The notes beneath the pieces are model-generated. The model had not been told where the DNA came from and searched no databases. It worked only from the letters and a program-made list of their open reading frames with translations. A stretch of DNA of 64,000 nucleotides from Patiria pectinifera (taxonomy: Eukaryota; Echinodermata; Asteroidea; Valvatida; Asterinidae): the NCBI GenBank assembly GCA_029964075.1, contig CM057135.1, forward strand, positions 44,244,457 to 44,308,456, read 5' to 3'. Both the position numbers and the translations under genes were made by a program. Below are positions 21,506-31,800 of this stretch, piece after piece (the stretch's first letter is position 1; the number at the start of each line of letters is the position of its first letter).

Positions 21506-21689
21506 AATATGAGCATACTGCAGAAGTGTAGTATACATGTAGTTGTACTTGGTGGTTTGTTAACATATCACTGGGTGCATAACAGACACTTGGCTTACTG
21601 TTTACTCGGCTTTACTGCCTGTATTTGGATTTGACATGCTAATGTTTACCAAATTTCTTGGTGTTCTTGTTAAACATTGTCTCTCCTAT

Positions 21690-22009
21690 TATGGCATTTC
21701 ATTAAAGTTATTTCAAATGTTAATCTTTAATGTTCAGTGTTTGCTGTTCCATGAGTAATGTATGTTTGCTTAAAACAGTAATTACAATGGAACAGCGCCC
21801 CCACACTATTGGCTTGGATGTCATGACCTATGCCCTGTTTACAATTCAGGTCATGACATCCGGGGTCTTGTGTTCTATCGGTTAAGCTTTGTACACTGGT
21901 GATGAATGTGTGATGGTACAGGATATGGCATTTCATTAAAGTTATTTCAAATGTTAATCTTTAATGTTCAGTGTTTGCTGTTCCATGAGTAATGTATGTT
22001 TGCTTAAAA
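21690..22009 (+). repeat. B1-A2-B2 terminal repeat block of the Ngaro-like element
   Basis: B1 (21690-21775) and B2 (21924-22009) are identical 86 bp units; A2 (21773-21880) matches A1 at the 5' end. A unique 43 bp spacer separates A2 from B2. Together with A1 they allow rebuilding of full ends from an RNA lacking them. Confidence 0.93.
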
Positions 22010-22690
22010 GCAGGGTCTTCATTTTTGGTATTAAGTGCAAAATCACGAAACCCTTCCTTCCGGTCGAAACCGAAAGTGCCTTATTATTTGAAATTGGCAG
22101 AAGATGCGAACTTGCTTTCAATGATGTGAGTGTCTGTCTAGGCTGTACTACAGCAATATATTACAGGTGACGTCATAAAATGTCAGAGCGCCCTCTAGCG
22201 GCAGGTTAAAAAACGTCAAAAATGCATTATCACTCGTTCTATAATTGGTTCCTGAAAGGAGCGAAGGGTCACTCTGCCTGAGAGATTTCAGGCATAATAT
22301 TTGGTTGCTAAATTTAATCTGTCGGCCAACAAAAGTATTATCAATATCATAATGACGTAACTGAAATGTTAACTTGTTTTATATGTTGAAATGTGAAAAT
22401 CCGTGAATAAATGGCTGAGAACGATCTGTTACTGTTATTCTAGCATAAAACCGCAATTCGCCAGAAAGTATATTTCCAGAAAGCAGTGTGGCTAACGGGT
22501 GGTATTTCATTTAACCACAAGTCATTATCTCGCTGGGACTGTGGAGCAGGGAGGGGAGTTTGGTTTACTTGCTCCCCAGGGGCTTTCAACAGTGTGAAAC
22601 TAGCCACTTTCTTATGAGGGCCAGTTTCGTCATGCAAAGTTTGCGGTAATCCATGGCCCAACACCGTGTGGTTGTTCCTACAACCTCTAG
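22010..22690 (+). repeat. Remainder of host repeat with Helitron-like 3' terminus
   Basis: 22010-22230 continues the repeat unit interrupted by the Ngaro-like element. 22656-22690 ends in a hairpin (GGTTGT, loop TCCT, ACAACC) followed by TCTAG and then T, the classic Helitron 3' end. The same 35 bases occur at 35996-36030, also followed by T. The upstream 5' end is not identified. Confidence 0.6.
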
Positions 22691-23390
22691 TTTTTTTATT
22701 TAGTTTTTTATTTCTCCAAGACACATTCGTTTCCAGAATCGTTTGTCAAAATGAAAACACATATGAACTTCAACTGTCAATACATGAATGCACAACCCAC
22801 TGAAGATGTGCTTTTTTGCAATTACGTCCTTATGACGTCATCATGGGTCACGTGACGTCACTTCAAAAAATAATACAGTTAATCTTTGAAATTCAATATA
22901 AAATCAACCGTGAGAGACCGGAACTTGATTTTTGCGGGAATCGACATGATAATACATGCTCTTCAATTAACCTTGTGTGCATAAAATCACATGACCCTTC
23001 CTTCCGGTCGAAACCGGAAGTGCCTAATAATTCAAAAGTGGAAAAAGATATGAACTTGCTTTTAACGATGTAAGCCTGTGGGTGGGTTAATCTTTCCAAA
23101 AAAATGATCAGTGACACCATCAAACGTTCGAGCGCCCTCTAGCGGCAGGTTACAAAATATCCAAAACGCATTTTAAGTTGATGTCTGTGGCAAAATTTGC
23201 GGTAATTGCTTCAAAATTAATATACAAAATGACCTTAATGCAGACAAGACCTGTGCGCGAAAAAAAAATGATTACGTCATCGGACCGGAAGTTACAATGA
23301 AAAGACCTCTTTTCCTTTGAAAATTGCTAAAAAAATCAACTGTCAGAGATATAATCCAGTTTTGTGCTTTAAATGGCACTTTAATAATAG
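22691..23390 (+). repeat. TGACGTCA-rich dispersed repeat, copy 2
   Basis: It aligns with 16795-17480 throughout, in the same orientation, with scattered substitutions. TGACGTCA words lie near 22833 and 22855, and a CTCF-like motif at 23132-23149. Confidence 0.85.
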
Positions 23391-24300
23391 GTCTCAAACT
23401 TCCCAAGGTTTCGTTACAATAAATTTACTAGAAGATGCCCTGCAGCCCCCTTCAAGTTTGAAGTTGAACACGCCTACGCATTGAAACGCTCATTTAATGC
23501 CACATACAGTATGTGCACAGCAAATGGGGATAATTGCGTACAAAGGGAAAATCTCCCAAAACAGTGCGCTGCGATTGCGTAAAAGGGAACTTCCCCTCAT
23601 ATGATACTCAAAAATTGGGCTGGCAAAAGCGCCCAATTAGGCGCTTTTTTAAATTGGGCGCTTTTTTTCTAAAAACATGCGGATTGGGGTGAACACGGTA
23701 TGGTGAGCAATATCTTGTATTGCGCCAATGGTGTGCGACCTTTACTTTTAGAGATATGAGCTATTTCATGGATTTCTGTAACAATTGTACTAGATAAGTA
23801 TTATATGTGACCAAAAGATCCACAAAAATAGGTCCACTTATTTGTCGTTTTGAAACCCATCCTCAGCGTGCTGTGCCAGATTAAGAGTTGGCCTGTTGTT
23901 GATTTGCAATGTCGCAATCCAGGTTGCTGAGGGATAAGGAATGTTTCACCAATGGGGACAAGCCTGTTTAGGATCAGGCACTCGAACATGAACAAAAACA
24001 GTAATGGGTTCTTGTCTGGACCATGTTTCCTGTGGCCTCCAAAGCCTGCAGTGAACTAGTTCATGTGGCTTCAAGAATCAAAGTGTATGCGGTGAAAGAC
24101 GTGCATGCAACACCTTGAGAATTAGGGCGAGCACTTTTAAACTGTAAACTTTTGTGAGTGATGACATTTATTCTCACATAATGTTGTTTTACTTATACTT
24201 CATACAGTATTTTCGGTGACTGCAGTATATATCAACAGTATTCTGTTAGAGATTTTATCTTTAGTTTGACTATTTTGTGTGTATTAATAAAATCATCTTC
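23391..24300. other. Intronic DNA without recognised genes
   Basis: A hairpin-prone block with three GGCGC-containing inverted pieces (AAAAGCGCCCAATT and neighbours) lies at 23612-23665. Confidence 0.4.
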
Positions 24301-24407
24301 TGAGTAAAAGAGTTGTATTTCCTGACCCTGAAAATGTATGTTTTGACACCTAGACTGTGATTTGATATGGGGTAGTTGAGCTGCGATATCAGTAAATGCA
24401 ATTATTA
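24301..24407 (+). repeat. Left part of a satellite unit split by the TIR element
   Basis: CCTGACCCTGAAAATGTATG here matches 28870-28905 and, inverted, 63740-63775. The unit resumes at 28780 after the 24408-28779 insertion. Confidence 0.6.
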
Positions 24408-24634
24408 GTCCGTGGGACGAGGCCTTTTTTTCGCTCGTTACGCGATCTGGTTTTCCGAATTTTGTCTAATATTTCTCATTCCATTGATCAAAAATAGAAA
24501 GCGCTAACAAACCACGTTCCCGCATTCGTGGGTGGTTTGGGACTTCACAAATGAATTTTAATTAACATCAAATTCGAGGTTACAGCCAAAAAATCGTTAG
24601 ACAAATATAACGCCCGAGAGAGGATAAAAATCAA

Positions 24635-24697
24635 CCAATAACGTGCAAGGTTTGTGTTGCGTCGCCAAAGAACCAATCAAATTGCACGTTCTATATA
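24635..24697 (+). promoter_or_regulatory. CCAAT boxes upstream of the element-borne gene
   Basis: CCAAT occurs at 24635 and 24673, and a weak TATATA at 24692. The TATATA is too close to the ATG at 24721 to be a normal TATA box for it, so only the CCAAT pair is suggestive. Confidence 0.3.
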
Positions 24698-24720
24698 CGT
24701 CCACAAGAGGCGAGTCCAAC

Positions 24721-27523
24721 ATGGCATCGTCCATGTCGTCGGAAGCAAGTACCGAGTCCGAGACCGCAGCGGAGACAGAAGGTGAAAATGCTCCAAAATC
24801 ATCAGTTCAGTGTCTCATGCACTTTCCGACTGGAAAGGGTGAAGTGCAGTTATTTACGGAGCACAGCTGGTCACGTTTCCTTGAGTATACCGACGTCTGG
24901 AAGGCCTTCACAAAAGGACCGCAAGCCGAGATAGCAAGGGCCAGGGCCAAGGCAGTTCATCGCCAAAACATGCGCTACGTCAGCCGGTGCAAGTGTTGCT
25001 ACGGATCAGCATGATCAGCCCGTCAGTATGCGGTTGCAATCTCACGATCCTAGAGAATGCCGGTCATCATCGGTGAGATACAAATCATACACTTCCCTCC
25101 ACTTCGAGATTGTGTAATATAAATATCTAGTAACCTACCATCATGTCCATGACCAGATGACTTGACTATTTTATGATCATGATGATCGAGATAAAATAAG
25201 GGCAAGGGCATTAAGGGGGGGGGGCTCTGAAAATTCATGGCATAGGGGGGCCTGCATGCACAGTACATGTAGATTTTTATGCCTTCCTAAAACTACTAAA
25301 GCCCCTGTCACACTCAGGGGTGTGAAATCTCAGCTTTAAAGCTGATTTCAGCTTTTTTTTGTTTTGGATTTCAGCTTTTTTCCATTACTTGCTGTGTACA
25401 AAAGTATAGGAGATTTCCAGACTTCAGCTATTTTACACCTTTTTCAGTTATTTTCAGCTATTTTTATCTGTGGTCACTCACACCCCTGCACACTACGTGG
25501 AGCCTCATAGTTCTAGGAGTAACCTTTGCCATGTTTGCGTATCCTAATTCCTTATGAGTTCCTTATCAAATTTTTTCAATACGCAGCCGTACGCTCAAAA
25601 CGTCGAATTGTTTTGATTACTTTGACTTATGTGCGACGCACATCTAGCGTACAAGTAACGAATTCAGCCCATCCATTGCGTATGAGATGCGTATGTGTTG
25701 CGTATGCAGTGCACAGCGTTATTTTTTGGGCTACGAATAGGTCAGTATGCAGTGAGCATGCCGAGTGTATTCCGGATGCACCCGACTTATGCCGACCGCA
25801 TGCTTGACGCACTTCTGAGCGTATTCCCGCCGCATTTCCGCCGCTCGCCATCCAGCATGCGTTTCATCTGCGCTGCAAGTACGCTATGTATACGTCCAAT
25901 ACAGGCGGCTCATGTGCAGACAGGGTGCGTCACGAACACATAGCGTACTCGTAACGCACTCGACCGATGTGGGACCGATGCGCTGCGTATTTATAACTTA
26001 TGACCTTCGTAACAGCGTACGCAGCGTAGTTTTGTGCATGCCCAAAACTATCCTGCGTACTGGGCCGTACCATGCGTATATCTGCGTACATAAAACCTAC
26101 ACAAAACGATAGAGATGCATATCAGGTGCGTATTGAGCGTACGACTGCGTATGAAAAAAATGTCAATGCGCAACTCATAAGGAATTAGGATACGCAGAAG
26201 TGTGACAGGGCCCTTAAATGCAGTCAATGATTGTGTATAAACGTTAGTGAACATGTTCTGATGTTAGTGCCTTGCAATTGTGTAGTCATGGTAGGCCTAT
26301 TGGTCATGTTGGTGCTATGTAAATGTAAACCTCCACATTTTTTTTCTGTATAGGTCATGCTACAGTCAGTACACTGACAAGTCCAAGGTGAAGAGAGCAG
26401 TTCAAGCCCAGCAAAAAGAGAAGTCTAAAGTTGCAGGTACATTTTATTTGTATAGAAACTGCTGCTTCCATTTCTATTCATTAACAAATTTGGTAACCTT
26501 CATGAAAAAAAAACTGCAGTGGGAGGATGGTGTGATAAACTTATACAAGTATATTTGTGAGGTGCTGTTGATAATCTCCCTCCCCCCAGAATTTATCTGA
26601 TGTCTGTAACTAAGTTACACTGGAAAACTGTTGTCATATAGTTCAGTTCAACCAGTGTCCATGTGAAATGTATTTTGTTTATGAAAAGACAGTCCAAAGA
26701 GTTTAATGTATCTTTTGAAACTTTTACTTTTAGCTATAAAAACGCAATGTACGTGTAACGTAGGGAGGAAAGGGAGTCCACCTGGGCTAGTGTACCATCC
26801 ACAAATATATACATGGCCATGTACATGCACATGTGTATACCAGTATTAGGCCCAAGAACTGATAACTTTCTTTCCATTTATTTGTAATTTGGAAGAAGGG
26901 GAAGGTTTTAATGTGTACTGTTGTTTACCCTCCCCAACCGACACCCCCCCTCCAAAAAAAAGATAATCTCACAAATTTAAGGAAGAAACATGACATATAC
27001 CCTCCTGATTTTGTTTATTTGAGAGCAACACAACATTTTCATTGAAAAAATGGCCTTATTTCAATAAATACAACCAAATAAATGTTAATTACATGTAAAC
27101 AGTTGAATAAGATTGTATTTTCTGTTTCTCTACTGTATTCTAGAAACTGAAACAGCCAAAAAGGTTCCACACCCCCCTGTGAAAACGAGAAGACTCCGTT
27201 CAGCCACGCAAACGGTTTCCAAGACTGCAGCAAGATCACAACATGTTTTTCCCAAACAGTGCATCCTTTGCAGGAAGGAGAAGTGTGTGACCTGCCGAGT
27301 CACAAGGAAGAGGAGGCAAGAACCCCTGGTCACATGTACTACCCTACAGGCTGAAAGATTGCTACAGGCGGCGGAAGACAACAACAATGAAGAACTTCTT
27401 ATGCACATTGTCAATTCCAAAATGGATGTGCTCAGAATTGTTTCGGTGCATTTGTGTTATTGCTCTTATTGTTTCTTGTATTTGACACTTATACATGTAC
27501 TGTAATTGCAGAAATTCAACTGA
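24721..27523 (+). CDS. Spliced gene of unknown function inside the TIR element (predicted exons)
   Basis: Predicted exons are 24721-24986, 26354-26436, 27144-27445 and a tiny 27512-27523, all with GT-AG borders and matching phases, giving about 220 residues. The start has a good context (CAACATGG). The N-terminus is Ser/Thr/Glu-rich; residues about 30-75 hold CLMHFPTGKGEVQLF and EHSWSRFLEY. Across the first junction the protein reads MRYVSR then SCYSQYTDKSK, resembling the H-x-SCY-x-x-YT motif of a large uncharacterised invertebrate protein family. Later come a Cys cluster (CILCRKEKCVTC) and AERLLQAAEDNNNEELL. If the last splice is not used, the frame ends at 27505. I do not assign a function; DNA or zinc binding is a guess from the cysteines and basic residues. 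Confidence 0.6.
25300..26214. mobile_element. Harbinger-like MITE in the first intron of the element-borne gene
   Basis: Ends are inverted (AGCCCCTGTCACACT at the left, AGTGTGACAGGGCCCT at the right) and flanked by TAA on both sides, the three-base duplication of PIF/Harbinger elements. A longer inverted block, TGCGTATCCTAATTCCTTAT, lies inside each end. The body is rich in GCGTACG-type words. It is non-coding. Confidence 0.8.
25315..25488. mobile_element. Small MITE nested in the Harbinger-like MITE
   Basis: Ends CAGGGGTGTGA and TCACACCCCTG are inverted repeats, flanked by a 6 bp duplication CACACT at 25309-25314 and 25489-25494. The interior repeats TTTCAGCT. The ends look hAT-like, but the duplication is shorter than the usual eight. 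Confidence 0.78.
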
Positions 27524-28779
27524 GGAAGTGCCATTGCATTGGTGTGGTCAGAATAATTGATATCTGTGAAAACGCATTTGTGTTTGTTTACAAACTGGCA
27601 TTTAGAAAACTTATTTTTGTTTTAATTTCTTTTTCATGAAGGCTGTTAACCAAATTGGCAAACAGATACATGTAACACTGCATAAGGTGTGTTTGAAGTT
27701 GTATTAAACCCTTGTGAATGTTTGATGTGGTGTATATTGGGATTTGGGGAATGGATAGGGCCAAAAAGGAAATAATTGGTTGTATCGTCGTTTAAAACAG
27801 AATTTCAAGAAACAAATGTATACATGATGGTTTTGAATCCAAGTTTTTACCTAAAGTGGAATGCCTGCACACCTTAAACAACTTTTGTAAAGTTATCTGC
27901 TACTGGAAGCTGTTCTTTTGGGGCTCTTTCTTCTGGGGAGGATCTTTGTCATTTAATTTGGAATACATTAACTCATCCTGTTTGAGGTACCTGCCGTCTT
28001 TACTCAAATTGTTCATTCAAGAAAACAACACTAACTGATTAAGATTTTTCCATCTGTGTATTTCTTTTGGCTGAATGCAGTATGTCATGTACAGCACATC
28101 CAAGTTGGAATAAAAAAGTTATAGAAACAGTATTTGGATCGTATTTGTTATTTATTGTTTCAAATCGTTCTTATCAAATTTAATCTAAATTTAAATCAAT
28201 TTAAGTATGACACCTGCCCCATATTAATGATGATCATGCGTTTCAGCTAACTTAAGCAGCCATTTAGAGAAGATTGACTGATTTACAATTTTTGTGGGAT
28301 ATCATAACGAAGCAACTTGCAAGTTCTGGGGCTCATGGGTTTTACACATTATTCTTTCATAAAGGCTTGTCATTTACAAGATATTTTATAATATAAGGAA
28401 CTCCCTGGTTATTTCAAATTTAAATTAACTGTAATAATCATCTTGCTTTAGAAATGATTACAAATAAAAAGGCTAGAATCTAACATTAAACAAATGTTCA
28501 GCAAGACGGGCGAACCCGCCTCGTGCGCGCATGCATTGCGTGTAAAATGTATATTTGCTGTGTCAAGAGAGGGCTCTATTTCTTTCTTTTTTCTCATGCA
28601 CAATTCGTGCGTGTTTTTGTCGTAGAATTTCTCATTCCCGAACAATTCTTGGACCGGGGAACAACGTTTTTCTGATATGGTACACCATAATCTACATATC
28701 TGGCAAGTTTTATAAAATTCGGTGAACCAGATCGCCTATCTCGAAAACTAAAGCGTTTTCGGGCTCTCGTCCCACGGAC

Positions 28780-29015
28780 TATATTATCTGGCGGTCATCT
28801 TCAAAATCAAAAATGGCCACAATAGTGTACAAACTGACCATTTGACACTGTCATAAGCGGTATAGTTGCATTCCTTGACCCTGAAAATGTATGTTCGGAT
28901 GCCAAAATGTTAATCCTAAGTGGCTTAGAAGAACAGATATTGGTAGATGTAGGTTTTCAGATGTAGGTTTTGGTAGCAACCAATGGCTCATTTCATTGGC
29001 TGAGATACTATCATC
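28780..29015 (+). repeat. Right part of the satellite unit split by the TIR element
   Basis: It contains GACCATTTGACACTGTC and GCATTCCTTGACCCTGAAAA, which recur inverted at 63740-63810. Confidence 0.65.
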
Positions 29016-31039
29016 ACTGTTTATCATCTAAGAATCTTCCAATTACTGGCGGCAAGTCATCAAAGGATTTAAAGTTCGATGGCCTTCAGCTGAACCCAAC
29101 CGCATGTACTTTGTAACAATGAGAGCGGCATTGTATTAATTTGAACAATGCCGCTGTCAATCATTCTCTGGAAGGGCTTTTTCGGAGCTGGATTTTATTT
29201 GGCCATTTTTTTTTTCAAAGGCCCAGGAAAAGTTTATACGAAAAGTGAGGGAAACTGAAATAAACATGGAATTTCACCTCTGTAAAGGCCTGTATCGTGT
29301 ACATGTACATGAATAAATGATAAATAAATGGGTTTTCTTTGTTGTTGTTGTTGTCGTTTTTGGTGGGTTTTTTTTTTGGGGGGGGGGTGATATTCCAAAT
29401 AATTAATTGAAGGCACGTCTTTTTTAAAACTGGACTGGAGAACAATAAGCCCAGTATTGCTAGTCCAGATTTTATATTTAACCAATTTGACAGGGGCCTT
29501 TTTGACGACTGCATTACCATTACTTGCCGTTGGGGAAAATGTTAACTTTAAAAGTGCTCTTACCCATGGGTCTGTATTTTATGTTCTACATGCATCCTTT
29601 GGTCGTCACTCGTCAGGCAACAAAATTTAAATGTTAGAAAATGATAAATATCCAACAATTTTATTTTTCGATGTAATTTTTATATCCAGGAAGGTTTTTC
29701 TGCCAATGATAGCAACATTTAATAATGTTCCTAAAGAAGTAGATTTTTTTTTATGTGTCACAATATTTTCAAGGGGGAGGGGTGCACTTTTGCGTAGAAC
29801 GAGCAAATAATCTAGGTTGATATCGCTCTTTCAAAAAATGCAATTTCCTTCCTATAATAGATACCATAATATGTCACCGCCCCTCAGCTCCCGCCCTAAG
29901 ATCCAAAAAATGTTTGTTATTTTACCCCCGCCAACACCAAACAAATTCTGGGTCATCGTCATCGATTTCCTTGTTACGGAAGCGACAGTAACTTTTTTTA
30001 AGGGAGCGGCAGACTTTACAACACTTGGGGAAAAAATAATCCCAATGCATCAAAATACATCGTTTTAAATAACGCCTTCACTTCAGTAGCTGGGGGGGGG
30101 GGTAACTGGTTTTTACCCCTCAGCCGAGAGGCTCGAGGGGTATTGTCATCGCCTACAGTGTCCGTCCGGCTGTCGGGCCGTTCTGACCATACCCCCCTTG
30201 TGGGGTGATGTTCCTTTCAGGACACATCACCCCACTATTTTCACAATAGAAAACATCACCCCAGAAGAGAATCTTTAGAAAAAGGGATAATGGGAACACA
30301 ATGCGGAGTGTCCGTCCGTCAGGGAGGACGTCCGTCCGGGCAGCTCATTTGGATGATAACTAGAGTTAGAAATATCGTTTGGGACTGTAACTTGGGTAGG
30401 GGGTTGCCCTTGGGAGTAGGCCCTTGGGAGTTAAGGTTTCTACATGAAAACTTAAGTAACACATGATATTTGAGTTTGGAATGTCAATTTGCCCTTTCGA
30501 CAAACTCCAGCTGAGGGGTTTCAACAGCAACGCTGTTATTTTTATTTTGTTATTCCTCGCTGGTTTTAAAATCATTATGAAAGTGCTAGCCATGAGTTTA
30601 ATTACTGCACACAAAACAAATTCAAATTCAGTGAAAAATACAGACAAAATGACAGACTCGGAATTGTTTTAAAACTTGGTATTTTAATCAGAATAACCTT
30701 AGGAGAGGCGCCATCTGCGCCCGGCATCGATCGCGGCCCAGCGGCGTATTGAAAACATCAAACACAAACAATTGTATACACTGTGTATCAATTTGACACA
30801 AAACAGTTGCTGATCATGGAACAATGTATCAATAACACTTCTTGGAACATGATCAACTATAAAATGCATTTCTAATTCTTTATAAATTAAACAAAATAAA
30901 CATTGTAGTTTCTTTGTAAATCAAACTGGAGGGTAGATTGCACAAAATACAAGGTCCCATTTTTGAAATTTGAGTTCCGTTTAAACGTTTGGGAAAATTT
31001 CTAAACGGATTTGATTTTTTTTTTTCGTTTACACGTGTA
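29016..31039. other. Intronic DNA with one dispersed repeat
   Basis: A repeat at about 30118-30345 starts GAGGGGTATTGTCATCGC and has GTCCGTCCG words and several ATCACCCC units, a form I associate with invertebrate MITEs. The rest is AT-rich, with a G-tract near 29377 and 30093. No exon was recognised. Confidence 0.45.
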
Positions 31040-31800
31040 AACATCACATCCGTATTAGGGACCCCGACTGTCTTATGGTATGGTCAAACTGGTAGATCTT
31101 CCTTTTGGGTTTCTTCTGTGTTTTGAGTTTTATGTTGATATCAAATAGTACTAGACAATGGTCAGATATACCAGGACGCACCCGTATGTCATGGATTAGA
31201 TTAGGATTTGTGGTAATTAGTAAGTTTAATATATTATTGGACATGGGTCTTGTAATATTGTTTACAAGTTGTGACAAGAACTTATGCATTAAGTGATTTG
31301 GTTTTGTTGCTGGATGACTGCCAGGTGATTCAGTTTATATCTGGCAGGTTGAAGTTCCCACCGAGTATAACATTTGGATGTTGATGGGGCTTTCTGTTAA
31401 GGATCTTTGAGAGTGAAAAGTCCAGAGTATTAAGTGATTGTATTTTATTTCCAGGTGGTCGATAAAAGCTGGCCAGGATTAGCAGTTTAGAATTGCTAAA
31501 CTGTATGTTAGCCCAGACGATTTCACTGTCTGTATCTAGGTCTGTCTCACCAGATGTAATGAGGGAGTCCTTTATTGCAGTGAACACAACACCTCCATTG
31601 GCATCATGATCTTTCCGGTACACACTATAATTTGTTGGGAACAGCTAATATCAGTAGGTAGCCATTTTACCATCAATTTTAGATTCACACCCTAATACGA
31701 TATCTGGTTTGTGTTGGTCAATTGCAGCCGGAAAGAAGCTTGTTTAGCAGGGCTTTTGATGCCATTAAAGTTTATGATCATTGATTTTAGGCTATCTTGA
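31040..31800 (-). pseudogene. LINE endonuclease fragment
   Basis: The minus-strand frames 31623-31330 and 31289-31044, with a start region back to about 31800, read as a CR1-like endonuclease. Blocks visible are GGVVFTAIKD, LLILASFYRPPG, VILGGNFNLPDIN (catalytic GDFN changed to GGNFN) and GISDHCLVLFDI (the SDH box). Stops near 31320 and 31625 separate the pieces. Reverse transcriptase does not follow, so the copy is truncated at 31040. The Asp to Gly change at the catalytic site also argues that it is inactive. Confidence 0.8.

Larger units (their letters stand above)
17637..22009 (+). mobile_element. Intact Ngaro-like (DIRS superfamily) tyrosine-recombinase retrotransposon
   Basis: The 4.37 kb element has the split direct repeats that define the Ngaro/PAT group: A1 at 17637-17744, then the genes, then B1 (21690-21775), A2 (21773-21880) and B2 (21924-22009). 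A1 and A2, and B1 and B2, are identical by eye, which suggests recent insertion. Three open frames encode a gag-like protein, reverse transcriptase with RNase H, and a tyrosine recombinase, none with an internal stop. It splits a TGACGTCA-rich repeat unit without a visible duplication, as expected for recombinase-mediated insertion. It is a good candidate for an autonomous copy. Confidence 0.92.
24408..28779. mobile_element. 4.37 kb TIR element carrying a spliced gene
   Basis: The ends are perfect 14 bp inverted repeats, GTCCGTGGGACGAG at 24408 and its complement ending at 28779, flanked by TA on both sides. A second inverted match lies inside: GCGATCTGGTT followed by CCGAATTTT at the left and the complement near 28715-28735. 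A TA duplication is the Tc1/mariner pattern, but no DDE transposase was recognised. The centre carries an apparently multi-exon gene. Two nested MITEs enlarge the first intron. The element interrupts a satellite unit. It is either a non-autonomous element that captured a gene or an undescribed family whose own gene this is. Confidence 0.72.

Noticed and set aside
30093-30102. G- and C-tracts across the window as G-quadruplex regulators
   Set aside because: Most are single homopolymers, several created by slippage at DIRS tips; there are no four-tract patterns.
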